The notes under the pieces were generated by a model. The model was not told where the DNA came from, ran no database searches, and saw nothing but the letters and a program-made list of their open reading frames with translations. A DNA stretch of 64,000 bases, from contig QQUE01000020.1 in NCBI GenBank assembly GCA_008501765.1, forward strand, positions 96,237-160,236. Direction: 5' to 3'. Positions 27,958-36,387 of the stretch are shown one piece after another. The position numbers and the translations under genes were made by a program. Each line of letters begins with the position of its first letter. The stretch's first letter is position 1. This DNA comes from Calditrichota bacterium (GTDB lineage Bacteria > Zhuqueibacterota > Zhuqueibacteria > Zhuqueibacterales > Geothermadaptataceae).

Positions 27958-27989
27958 CCGGAGTTACTATTTTTTGTAACTCCGGTTTT
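27958..27989 (+). terminator. Rho-independent terminator after pepD
   Basis: CCGGAGTTAC / GTAACTCCGG, an 8-nt loop, then TTTT, beginning 8 nt after the stop codon. Confidence 0.85.
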
Positions 27990-28181
27990 CCTTTCAATCT
28001 TCTGTAACTGCTTTGCTTTTATTGTACTCCATTTAAGCCCCAGGTTTTTATCAAACTTCCAACCTTTACACAATAACTACACCAGTATTCGTATACCTGA
28101 ACGAATTATTGCATATGCAGCAGAGGCCGGTATCACAGGTCAGAGAGTCGAATTCTGTCGATCGAGCCGCCATCTCTGTGT

Positions 28182-28359
28182 ACTCGTGTTTTGTCAAGTC
28201 TAAACCTGATGTATGGCTATTCGTGTTGATAATATTTATTACACAGTGCCTTTAATCAAAATCGGTGCGCTCGGAGTGCAATCCCTTCATGGATTGCAGT
28301 GCATTGCATAAAGGCAATGCACTGCAAATCTACAAATTAAGACTTGACAAAACACGAGT
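28182..28359. repeat. MITE-like element with perfect 20-bp terminal inverted repeats
   Basis: ACTCGTGTTTTGTCAAGTCT (28182-28201) is perfectly inverted at 28340-28359. Inside is a strong hairpin, TTGCAGTGCATTGC / GCAATGCACTGCAA (28294-28327). It has no open frame and no obvious target duplication. The rest of the 590-bp gap between pepD and the channel gene, apart from the terminator, has no recognised feature. Confidence 0.7.
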
Positions 28360-28540
28360 TATAAGATTCCGAATTAAGCAGGGATTCGTTTGATTTAGTT
28401 TAAAATCGAATACAAATTTTCATTCGATTTAATTTGAATATAATTATTCCTCTTACTTCGTCCGATAACATCAATATAAATCAATGCTTTCGGGGTGGAA
28501 TAAGGAGACAATAAAGAATAAAAAAAGTGAATATGTTTAG

Positions 28541-29908
28541 ATGAGTATCTTAAAATCTGCAAAACATCAAGTCTTTCTCTCTATTGTACTCTTGTGCGGT
28601 TTAATCGTTGGAGGAACAACCGGGTATGCATTGTTGGAAGATTATTCCATTGCCGATGGATTTTATATGACCATTATAACGATTACAACGGTTGGATATG
28701 GGGAAATTAAGCCTTTGTCAACCAGCGGGAGACTGTTTACTTCTGTGCTTATCTTGTTTGGGTTTGCTGCCATTGCATTTGTGGGCCGCACTTTTGCAGA
28801 AAGTTTTTTTGATAGAATAATGAGTTCAAATTCGGAGAAAAAGAAGATGCTGAACGAAATAGCTCAATTAGAATCACACTATATAATTTGTGGATATGGC
28901 AGAGTTGGGAATGCTGTCGCCGAAAAACTCAGGTCTTTTGGCAACAAGTTTGTTATCATTGACTCCGATCCTGAAAGTTGTAAACAATTAGAAGAAGATA
29001 ATTGTTTATTTCTGGAGGGAAATGCAACCAATGATCGCACATTGTTAATGGCCGGAATAAAAAAGGCTGTTGGATTGCTTGCAATTTTACCATCAGTGGC
29101 GGATAGTTTATTTATTACTTTAACGGCCCGTGAACTAAATCCTTCATTACAAATTATCGCTCGTGTCGACAGTGCAACATCTGAAAAACGATTGATTCAA
29201 GCGGGTGCTGATATTGTTATTTCCCCATATACGAGTGCCGGCCATGGCATTGTAAATATGATGCTGGCTGCAACAGGCAAGGTTGAAATTAAAAATCAAC
29301 CGGAACAAATTATACACGCTATTCCACGTTGGATAACTTTAAATAATGAGCCTGATTTGCGTGGGGCAACTCTTCAAGAATTTTCAGAAAAGAAAGGATT
29401 CAAAGTACTCGGATTGCGACGATCAGGTGAAGATTTGCTTGACCCACAGACTGAAATAAAATTAATTACAGGGGATCAACTTTATATAGTTGAGCAGGGC
29501 AAATTGGCTCCTACGGAAAAGATTCAGCGACGGAAAAATACGCCAATTGTACTGATAGTCGATGACAATCCTGTTATTCTAAAACTCTATGTTCGTCTAT
29601 TTCGGCGTTCTGGTTTTACGCCAATTACAGCAAAAAATGGTGATGAAGCTCTAAAGATGATAACAGAAAATAAGCCGAATGCTGCAGTAATTGATTATCA
29701 ATTGGGTGGATTTTCTGGCATTGATATTTGCAATAAAGTTCGAAATGAACAGAAGAATAATGAAATAAAATTAATTTTGTATACCGCCGATGATAGTAAA
29801 AAGATACGTGACAAGGCTATAAATTTCGGTGCGGATGCTGTGGTTGTAAAAAGTAATGATTCATCCGAGTTGATTGAGCTTGTGATTGGTTTACTTCGTA
29901 AAAAATAA
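28541..29908 (+). CDS. Potassium channel-RCK protein fused to a response-regulator receiver domain
   Basis: 455 residues. Two membrane helices (about 11-31 and 64-83) bracket a pore loop with the K+ selectivity filter TTVGYGE (49-55). A TrkA-N/RCK Rossmann domain follows (IICGYGRVGNAVAEKL, 115-130; IIDSDPE) and a TrkA-C domain (about 265-320). Residues 334-455 are a complete receiver domain: acidic pair Asp341-Asp342, phospho-acceptor Asp385 in AVIDYQLGG, Thr415 and Lys437. The channel should conduct K+ through the inner membrane, gated by ligand at RCK and probably by phosphorylation of the receiver. The start is fixed by a stop codon immediately before the ATG; no good Shine-Dalgarno is adjacent. 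No histidine kinase is nearby. Confidence 0.9.
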   Translation: MSILKSAKHQVFLSIVLLCGLIVGGTTGYALLEDYSIADGFYMTIITITTVGYGEIKPLSTSGRLFTSVLILFGFAAIAFVGRTFAESFFDRIMSSNSEKKKMLNEIAQLESHYIICGYGRVGNAVAEKLRSFGNKFVIIDSDPESCKQLEEDNCLFLEGNATNDRTLLMAGIKKAVGLLAILPSVADSLFITLTARELNPSLQIIARVDSATSEKRLIQAGADIVISPYTSAGHGIVNMMLAATGKVEIKNQPEQIIHAIPRWITLNNEPDLRGATLQEFSEKKGFKVLGLRRSGEDLLDPQTEIKLITGDQLYIVEQGKLAPTEKIQRRKNTPIVLIVDDNPVILKLYVRLFRRSGFTPITAKNGDEALKMITENKPNAAVIDYQLGGFSGIDICNKVRNEQKNNEIKLILYTADDSKKIRDKAINFGADAVVVKSNDSSELIELVIGLLRKK

Positions 29909-29986
29909 ATGGCACATTCACAATTTATTTTTCGCCGAAAATGCAGGCATTCAGTCTGATGCAAAACGCGGTTTTGTTTATTCTTA

Positions 29987-30178
29987 ACCCGTTGTGCAGA
30001 ATTCAATCTAATCTGTCACAAGTCGACCTTTTCTCGTCATTCCGTCATGCTTTTAGACGGAATCCATCGTTTTACAGTCTAATCCCATCTGGATTCCCGC
30101 TAAAATCGTGCGGAGTCGCAGGCCGGCGCCAGCAAAATTACGAATAAATAGAAAAATTTTATATTCTGCACAACGCGT
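29987..30178. mobile_element. Non-autonomous palindromic element with TATTCTTA target duplication
   Basis: 192 bp. Ends ACCCGTTGTGCAGAAT and ATTCTGCACAACGCGT are inverted with one mismatch. TATTCTTA occurs directly on both sides (29979-29986 and 30179-30186), an 8-bp target duplication. Inside is a GTCATTCC...GGAATCC module with the small hairpin TTCCGTC/GACGGAA. No coding capacity. Confidence 0.7.
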
Positions 30179-30186
30179 TATTCTTA

Positions 30187-30399
30187 CAAATTATAAATCC
30201 TGATTTGGATATTAATTTGTGAAATCATAGTGGAAAATAATTTAAGATTGGGGTGGATAGAATTTCAGAGAATCACTGCAGACCGGATTGGATTTAACAA
30301 CGGCTGAATTACAAAATGATATATTTGAATTTGATCTCGATGGGGATGGTTTTTTCTTCGAATTGGCTTCCCACTTTAAATCAGGCGATTGGCTCTATA
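30187..30399. other. Intergenic remainder downstream of the hmuY-like gene
   Basis: No gene is recognised. A short plus-strand frame (about 30288-30400) contains the EF-hand-like string DLDGDGFFF but has no RBS and runs through the neighbouring gene's terminator, so I do not call it. Confidence 0.35.
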
Positions 30400-30441
30400 A
30401 AAATAAAAAGCCCCGGGAACAGGATGGTATTCCCAGGGCCA
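30400..30441 (-). terminator. Terminator of the haem-uptake operon
   Basis: On the minus strand, GCCCTGGGAAT / TTCCCGGGGC with a loop of about 10 nt is followed by TTTTTATTTTT. It lies about 130 bp after the stop of the HmuY-like gene. Confidence 0.75.
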
Positions 30442-30573
30442 AGGAGAAAAAAAATAAAGTTTTTATTAGGCTATCTCCAGCGGCCTGATTGCGTAGCTGA
30501 GTTGATTAATTCATTTCAGCCGGAGAAATTGTATTTCTGAATTTTGCAGTTTCACGCTGAACAGTCACGAATT

Positions 30574-31533
30574 TTACTTTTCATATTCCAATGTCATGAA
30601 ACCGGATACACCATCTTCGTTGTAATAATTGGTGATATGAAATTTAACTCTTTCGTTCGCCATCGTCTGAATAACATAGACCTGGCCTTTGCTGACGACA
30701 CGATGGGTATTTGAATCATAATCAAACCAGTCGCTGCCAATCAATGCAGCGTCTGGTGTGTCGGCTTGCAGGCCGGTTACAGCATCTTTGTCTATGTCGG
30801 CAAATTCCTGTTCCGCGACAATGGCTCCGGCAACACCGGATTCCGAGTTCAATAAAACGGCTGGAAAGCTCATGGAAAAGCCTGCTTCAGGCACAAAGGT
30901 CGTGAGAATACAAAGTTTGATGTCCCAGTCTGCCGGTGATATTGCACCGTGTGCAAATGAGAAATAAACTTCTTCTGTGCTTGCTCCCGGTACGGTGACA
31001 GTGGCTTCGGCGCTAAAAGATTTTGCAGCCGCATCCCATACAGCATGCGCAATTTCATAGCTGCCATCAGCGTTGTAGTTTTTGACTTGAAATTTATTGA
31101 TCATGCCCGTCGCTGTTTTCAAAACATAAACGTTTTGTTTGGCTGAGAGCGTGTGGGTTTGGAAATCATAATTATACCAGCTATCTCCTGCAACCGATGT
31201 ATCGGCATCCACTGAAAAAGATGCTTCGTCCACGGTATCTACAGCTGCAAGCTCTGCGTTTTCGACCATATAAATTTCGACGCCACCTTGTCCAAGTACG
31301 GCCGGATTTACCATAAATTCCGGGCTGCGATTGTAAGTGCCAAATTGCAGATCATAAACCGGGACAGGCATTTCTTCTGCAAAATTGAAATAGACAGCGC
31401 CTTCTTTAATATTGGTGGTTTGAACAGTCTCGTATCCGGTTTCATTGTTTTTCGTGGGATTTTTATCATTTTCGCATGCAAAGAAAAAAGAAATTGATAA
31501 AAGGATAATTACTATGGTTTGCAGTGATTTCAT
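30574..31533 (-). CDS. HmuY-like haem-binding lipoprotein with two HmuY domains
   Basis: 319 residues. The signal peptide ends in a lipobox (SFFFAC, Cys20). HmuY is an outer-membrane haemophore that captures haem and passes it to a TonB receptor. Two tandem copies are visible. Copy 1 (about 45-165) has YFNFAEEMPVPVYDLQFGTYN and WYNYDFQTHTLSAKQNVYVLKTA...KFQVKNYN. Copy 2 (about 185-319) has YFSFAHGAISPADWDIKLC and WFDYDSNTHRVVSKGQVYVIQT...KFHITNYYNEDG. Typical HmuY proteins carry one such domain, so this is a duplicated version. The gene starts 19 bp after the TonB receptor stop and shares its operon and terminator. Haem as ligand is inferred from the family. Confidence 0.85.
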   Translation of the reverse strand: MKSLQTIVIILLSISFFFACENDKNPTKNNETGYETVQTTNIKEGAVYFNFAEEMPVPVYDLQFGTYNRSPEFMVNPAVLGQGGVEIYMVENAELAAVDTVDEASFSVDADTSVAGDSWYNYDFQTHTLSAKQNVYVLKTATGMINKFQVKNYNADGSYEIAHAVWDAAAKSFSAEATVTVPGASTEEVYFSFAHGAISPADWDIKLCILTTFVPEAGFSMSFPAVLLNSESGVAGAIVAEQEFADIDKDAVTGLQADTPDAALIGSDWFDYDSNTHRVVSKGQVYVIQTMANERVKFHITNYYNEDGVSGFMTLEYEK

Positions 31534-31552
31534 TGGAACACTCCTCTACTAC

Positions 31553-33742
31553 TTATTTAACGGTGACTTTAAAAGTTATATAATATTCCCGGCCTTTTAT
31601 CTGGCCGAATGGATATGATTTTGAATCTGTGAGATTATTAATTCCAGCCTGAACTCGGTAGCGTTTGTCAAATTCGGATGATAGTTGAAAATCTAAAATA
31701 TGGTAGGCATCAACGTAAGTATATTCTATTGGTACATCCGCTGAATAGATGTCTTTATTAATCTGGTCGTCGAGAACCGGTTTGTCATCAAACCAGCGCC
31801 CACGAATATTGGCCCGTAAATTCAGGGCTTCCATATCGTAGACCAATTTCCATTTTAAGAAGTGGGGCACGCGGTAAGGTAAATCGATGCCGTTATTGTT
31901 TTGTGCGCTGGTATAGCCGTAACCCAGTTCTCCGGAAAAACCAACCGGGAGCTGCAGTGAAGCGTCAATTTCTACGCCTTTGGTAATAGCTTCAAAAATA
32001 TTGTAATAGCTGAAAACTGTATGGCCGTTCTCAAATCCGACCGTATAATAGTCGATGAGTGATTCAACTTCGTTATAAAAAGCATTGACGCGCAGCCAGA
32101 TTAAATCTTGCGAATTGTATTCGACACCGAAGTTAAAGCCATTGGATTTTTCCGGCCTGAGAGTTGGCTCGCCGCGCACAGCATAGCCAACGGTGCTAAA
32201 GAAATCTATAAAAAGCTCTTTCATGCTCGGCTGACGAAAACCACGTCCGTAACCGAAACGAACGCGGATATCGTTGGTTAAAGCATACAGCATGGAAATT
32301 TTGGGCGCAAAAAAACTGCCATAAACGGAATTGTCTGAATACCGGCCGCCAATTGTGAGAGTTAAATCTGAGATTATCCACTCATCTTCAGCGAAAAGAA
32401 CATTGGTAGTATAATCTTTTTCGCGGCCGAGAACGCGATCCGATTCGATGGCATCGATAATTTGTTCGACACCCAGCGTCAGAACACTTGCGCTGTAGGG
32501 CAGGGCTGTGGCTTGCAATCGATAATTGAGCAGCGAGGTGTTGCTGACATCGGCTTTAACAAGACTGCCTGAGGATGCGTATTCATCTAAAGTATGCTCG
32601 TTACCGGAATAATTGACGATACCCTGCAAGCTGAATCGGGGGGCGAAGCTGTATTTCATCCGGGCGACAGATCCAAATTTTGTGTTGCCTGATATATCGG
32701 TAAAACGGTTGGTTTTGTCGCCGGACAACCACTCATTTTCATCTTTGTAATAGGTTGATTTAAGCTCGAATTCCAGATGATTTTCATGGCTGTAAAACAG
32801 ATTTAAAGTGGAGTTCTTCTTATCGTATTCGGGCAATTCGGAAAAATTATCTGCTTCGATATAATCGATGCCAAAATATTTATTCCAGTTACTGCTTATG
32901 CCAATTGCCAGCGACCGGTTTTGATTATTAATATTCATCCATTTTTTTGACAGCGCAAGCCGGTAGTCCTGACGACCATTGCTGCCAAAATCCACAGAAG
33001 CGGTGGCTAAGGGCGTGCTTATGGGGGAATTGGTGATAATATTGATAACGCCGCCGAGGGCGTCAGAACCATAAATCGAGGACATTGGGCCTTTTACGGT
33101 TTCGACACGTTTTATCTGGTCGATGGGAATCTGACCGAGATCCAGCGCTCCGTCCACTTCGCCGGTGATGCGTTCGCCATCAACGAGAATGAGAACATGG
33201 TTATCATTTAAGCCCTGCAACTGGGCACTCTGCGTGCGGCCGATTCCATAGCTGATTTCGATTCCCGTCTGCTCCTGAATAACGGCGGTTAAATCCGAAC
33301 CGCCGGTGTCGGCAATTTTTTGTGCGGAAACAACCTCCGTAATAACCGGCGAATCTTTTAGCAAATGTTTAACAAAACTGCCGGTGACAACCACTTCATC
33401 CATGGCAATCACGCTTTCAGCGAGCTGAAAATCAACGCGCGTTTTCTGCCCGGAAACGACAATGACATTTTCATCTTTTGCAGATTCATAACCAATGAAA
33501 GTTGCTTTAATTGTATAAATGCCAGGGGGGATTCGGGTGAGAAAAAACTCACCCGAGGCGTTTGTCGTGGTACCCCAGGAAGTGCCGACCACGAGTATAT
33601 TTGTGCCCGGCTCTGCGTGTTTACTGCTACCCAGGAATACAGTCCCCTGGATGGAGCCGTACTCTGTGGCCATGGCAATCGGATTATTTACAGATGCGAA
33701 TAATAAGCCCGATAAAACCGATATTAACAAAAACTTCTTCAT
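31553..33742 (-). CDS. TonB-dependent haem receptor (HmuR-like)
   Basis: 729 residues. Signal peptide (1-25), a carboxypeptidase-regulatory domain (GSIQGTVFLGSSKHAEPGTNI, about 29-110), the TonB box region (MDEVVVTGSFVKHLLKDSPVITEVVSAQKI), a plug containing GRTQSAQLQGLNDNHVLILVDGERITG and VKGPMSSIYGSDALGGVINIIT, and a barrel ending EYYITFKVTVK. The plug and barrel resemble FepA/HmuR-type receptors. It should move haem, delivered by the HmuY-like lipoprotein encoded next, into the periplasm. The ATG follows GGAGAGAG. The operon's promoter lies in the 389-bp divergent region before 34132. Confidence 0.9.
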   Translation of the reverse strand: MKKFLLISVLSGLLFASVNNPIAMATEYGSIQGTVFLGSSKHAEPGTNILVVGTSWGTTTNASGEFFLTRIPPGIYTIKATFIGYESAKDENVIVVSGQKTRVDFQLAESVIAMDEVVVTGSFVKHLLKDSPVITEVVSAQKIADTGGSDLTAVIQEQTGIEISYGIGRTQSAQLQGLNDNHVLILVDGERITGEVDGALDLGQIPIDQIKRVETVKGPMSSIYGSDALGGVINIITNSPISTPLATASVDFGSNGRQDYRLALSKKWMNINNQNRSLAIGISSNWNKYFGIDYIEADNFSELPEYDKKNSTLNLFYSHENHLEFELKSTYYKDENEWLSGDKTNRFTDISGNTKFGSVARMKYSFAPRFSLQGIVNYSGNEHTLDEYASSGSLVKADVSNTSLLNYRLQATALPYSASVLTLGVEQIIDAIESDRVLGREKDYTTNVLFAEDEWIISDLTLTIGGRYSDNSVYGSFFAPKISMLYALTNDIRVRFGYGRGFRQPSMKELFIDFFSTVGYAVRGEPTLRPEKSNGFNFGVEYNSQDLIWLRVNAFYNEVESLIDYYTVGFENGHTVFSYYNIFEAITKGVEIDASLQLPVGFSGELGYGYTSAQNNNGIDLPYRVPHFLKWKLVYDMEALNLRANIRGRWFDDKPVLDDQINKDIYSADVPIEYTYVDAYHILDFQLSSEFDKRYRVQAGINNLTDSKSYPFGQIKGREYYITFKVTVK

Positions 33743-34131
33743 TCTCTCTCCTGCAAAACCAACTTGGTATTCATTAATTTCAATTGTGCTTTCTTATTAT
33801 TGCTATTAATAGGCAGCATGCTTTATCAATTGCCATGCCAAAAGTTACAGCACCTGTACATATACTTATTCTGTTTTGTTTTTAAATAACTTAGCTCTGG
33901 CTTTTTTTTAGATGCGATGTCTGGTTAATTTAGAATAACTAATAAATTGCACATACTTTCATTTCATAATGAAAAGCGATGTTTCAAAATAAAAAGGTTG
34001 GCTGGCATTTCAGTGAAAGGATCGTCGCCGCTAAATGACGACGAATTGAGAAAAAAGATTGATTCTGATGGAAATATTTGGTTTGTTTAAACAATTAATT
34101 AAAAAAAAGGCTTATAGTTTTTACAAATCTC
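33743..34131. other. Divergent regulatory region between the haem and amino-sugar operons
   Basis: 389 bp without a gene. It must hold promoters for both the haem-uptake pair (minus) and the ROK-led operon (plus). CGTCG...CGACG around 34022-34045 is a weak dyad that could be an operator; no Fur box is recognised with confidence. Confidence 0.35.
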
Positions 34132-35343
34132 ATGATTGAACGACACAATAAACATATTATCAGTGGCAATGCGAAGGTCGTACGCAATATCAATCGCTCG
34201 GTTATTCTCAATCTTATTCGAGAAAAGCAACCGATCTCCCGGGTTAAAATTGCCCGTTTGACAAATTTAAACAAGAGCACTGTTTCAAGTATTGTCTCCA
34301 GCCTGATAAGCGAAAAATTGATTTGTGAACAGGTGATACAGGACAAAAATGTTGGACGCAATCCAATAAATCTGAGCATTAATTCTGCTGGTCATTTTGT
34401 GGGGGCAATCAATATCGATTCGTACGTCACCCGCGTTTCTATTTTCGGAATTGATGGTGTCCAAAAAGCCTGTGTTCGTATTAAATCACAGCCGCACCAG
34501 CCAGTAAAGTTTTTAAAAAATTGCATGCAACGATTGGCTGCTTTGCAGGAAAAGTTTGCAATTCCGCACCTTTTGGGTATCGGGGTAAGCGTAGCCGGCA
34601 TTGTTGATCCCGAAAGCGCTACTGTCATTTATGCCCCTAAATTAGGGTGGGAAAATTTTGATATTGCTGCAGCGCTTGGGGAAAGCAAAATAGAATCTGA
34701 TATTCTGGTGATTGAAAACGATGCCAAAGCATCAGCGCTGGCCGAATTGTGGTTTGGCACACACAAATCAACATTAAATGACTTCGTGTTTTTATCTGTT
34801 GGCCCCGGATTGGGCACTGGTATTGTGGTAAATCAAAAACTTATTGCGGGTGAACATCACACTGCCGGGGAATTTGGCCACATAACTCTTGTCGAAGACG
34901 GCGAACGCTGTTCGTGCGGGGATCGCGGATGTTGGGAAGCTTATGCGTCTAATGGAGCAACGGTTAAAAGATATCTTTCGTTGACAAATGCGAATGAGCG
35001 TTTAGCAGATGCGTTCGAGTTACCGGAAATCATTAAATTGGCCCATTCTGGTGATGCAGCAGCAGTGGAATCGTTGCAACAAACAGGATATTATCTGGGA
35101 TTGGGAATTTCAAATATAATCAAAGCAATCGATCCAAATATGATAATTCTCGGTGGCAAAATCACCGCTGCATGGGAAATAATTTATCCGGAAATAATGC
35201 GCGCCGTTGAAAAACGGGCGTTTTTTGGACGTAAGAAACAAATAAATTTAGAAAAAACGTCGTTAGAAATTCCACCACGATTGCTCGGCGCGGCAACGCT
35301 GGCGATTAAAGAAATTTTCAGTGATTTTAGAATTACGGTGTAA
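34132..35343 (+). CDS. ROK-family transcriptional regulator (NagC/XylR type)
   Basis: 403 residues. An N-terminal winged helix-turn-helix (about 15-75: NRSVILNLIREKQPISRVKIARLTNLNKSTVSSIVSSLI) is joined to a ROK sugar-binding domain. The ROK part shows IENDAKASALAELWFG, SVGPGLGTGIVVN, GEFGHITL and the zinc-binding CSCGDRGCWE (Cx(C)GxxGCxE). It is expected to repress the amino-sugar operon and to release DNA on binding a sugar or sugar phosphate. It heads six co-directional genes whose enzymes fit N-acetylglucosamine. There is no good Shine-Dalgarno at the ATG; ACAAATCTC precedes it. Confidence 0.9.
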   Translation: MIERHNKHIISGNAKVVRNINRSVILNLIREKQPISRVKIARLTNLNKSTVSSIVSSLISEKLICEQVIQDKNVGRNPINLSINSAGHFVGAINIDSYVTRVSIFGIDGVQKACVRIKSQPHQPVKFLKNCMQRLAALQEKFAIPHLLGIGVSVAGIVDPESATVIYAPKLGWENFDIAAALGESKIESDILVIENDAKASALAELWFGTHKSTLNDFVFLSVGPGLGTGIVVNQKLIAGEHHTAGEFGHITLVEDGERCSCGDRGCWEAYASNGATVKRYLSLTNANERLADAFELPEIIKLAHSGDAAAVESLQQTGYYLGLGISNIIKAIDPNMIILGGKITAAWEIIYPEIMRAVEKRAFFGRKKQINLEKTSLEIPPRLLGAATLAIKEIFSDFRITV

Positions 35344-35392
35344 ATCCGAACAAATGAACCGGCATAAAATCGGTCGAGATTTTCAGGCAGTT

Positions 35393-36367
35393 ATGAAAAA
35401 AGAATCTGTATATTTAGGCATTGATATCGGTGGCACCAATACGGCGCTGGGCGTAGCCGACAGAAATGGCCAAATTCTCATCGAAGGTGCATTTCCCACT
35501 CAAAAACACAAAATTGTGTCCCAATTTATCACTCAATTGGTTGACGAAATTCACGCACTGTTAGATGAGCTAAATGCACAATTTAGCTTAGCCGGCATCG
35601 GCGTTGCGGCACCGATGGGAAATTATTTTCAAGGCACCATCGAAGGACCTGTCAACCTGGGATGGGGAGAGGTGGCGTTTGTTGATATGTTAAAAATACA
35701 TTTCGATTTACCCATCGCCATCACCAATGATGGAAACGCCGCTGCGCTGGGCGAAATGAAGTATGGTGCGGCCAAAGGTATGCAAAATTTAATCGTACTT
35801 ACATTGGGCACAGGTGTCGGCGCTGGCATCGTTGTGAATGGTGAGCTTCTCTATGGCGAAGAAGGATTGGCCGGGGAATTGGGGCATGTCATCGTTCGCC
35901 CGGGTGGCAGGAAATGTGGGTGCGGTCGCCGCGGATGCCTGGAAACCTATGTTTCTGCACCAGGTATGTGCCGCACAGCAGGCATTCTGTTGGCAGAATC
36001 AACTGAGAAAAGCCGACTGGCACATGTGGCCCAGTCCGAACTATCGGCGCGAAAAATTCATGAATTCGCTAATTCCGGGGATGCAATTGCCAACCAAACG
36101 TTTGAATTTACTGGCGCTGTTTTGGGCGAATTCATGGCAAACCTTGTCATCAGCTTTAATCCGGAAGCGATAATTCTCTTTGGCGGTTTGACGCAGGCTG
36201 GAAATCTTCTTCTCATTCCGGCTATTAAAGGGTACAGGGCGAACGCTCTAAATATTTACAAAAAACAGGTTAAAATTTTGATCTCAAAATTAAATAACAG
36301 CCACTCCGCGATATTGGGAGCCTGTGTTTTAATCGAAAATGAAATTAGCAAAAAACTGCAAACTTAA
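35393..36367 (+). CDS. ROK-family sugar kinase (probable N-acetylglucosamine or glucose kinase)
   Basis: 324 residues from the chosen ATG, standard for ROK kinases. It starts with the phosphate-binding strand YLGIDIGGTNTALGVAD, followed by ITNDGNAAALGEMKYGA (catalytic Asp in the ND pair), LTLGTGVGAGIVVNG, GELGHVIV and the zinc motif CGCGRRGCLET. It phosphorylates a hexose in the cytoplasm. The operon context with a GlcNAc-releasing hexosaminidase and a NagB-like enzyme points to GlcNAc, but glucose is possible. A GTG at 35321 would overlap the regulator, and an ATG at 35354 exists; neither fits the family start as well. Confidence 0.87.
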   Translation: MKKESVYLGIDIGGTNTALGVADRNGQILIEGAFPTQKHKIVSQFITQLVDEIHALLDELNAQFSLAGIGVAAPMGNYFQGTIEGPVNLGWGEVAFVDMLKIHFDLPIAITNDGNAAALGEMKYGAAKGMQNLIVLTLGTGVGAGIVVNGELLYGEEGLAGELGHVIVRPGGRKCGCGRRGCLETYVSAPGMCRTAGILLAESTEKSRLAHVAQSELSARKIHEFANSGDAIANQTFEFTGAVLGEFMANLVISFNPEAIILFGGLTQAGNLLLIPAIKGYRANALNIYKKQVKILISKLNNSHSAILGACVLIENEISKKLQT

Positions 36368-36387
36368 GTAATAATGGAAACAGAATA

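Noticed and set aside
30288..30488. Small plus-strand gene with EF-hand-like DLDGDG
   Set aside because: No ribosome site, runs through the terminator of the opposite operon, and no recognised family.
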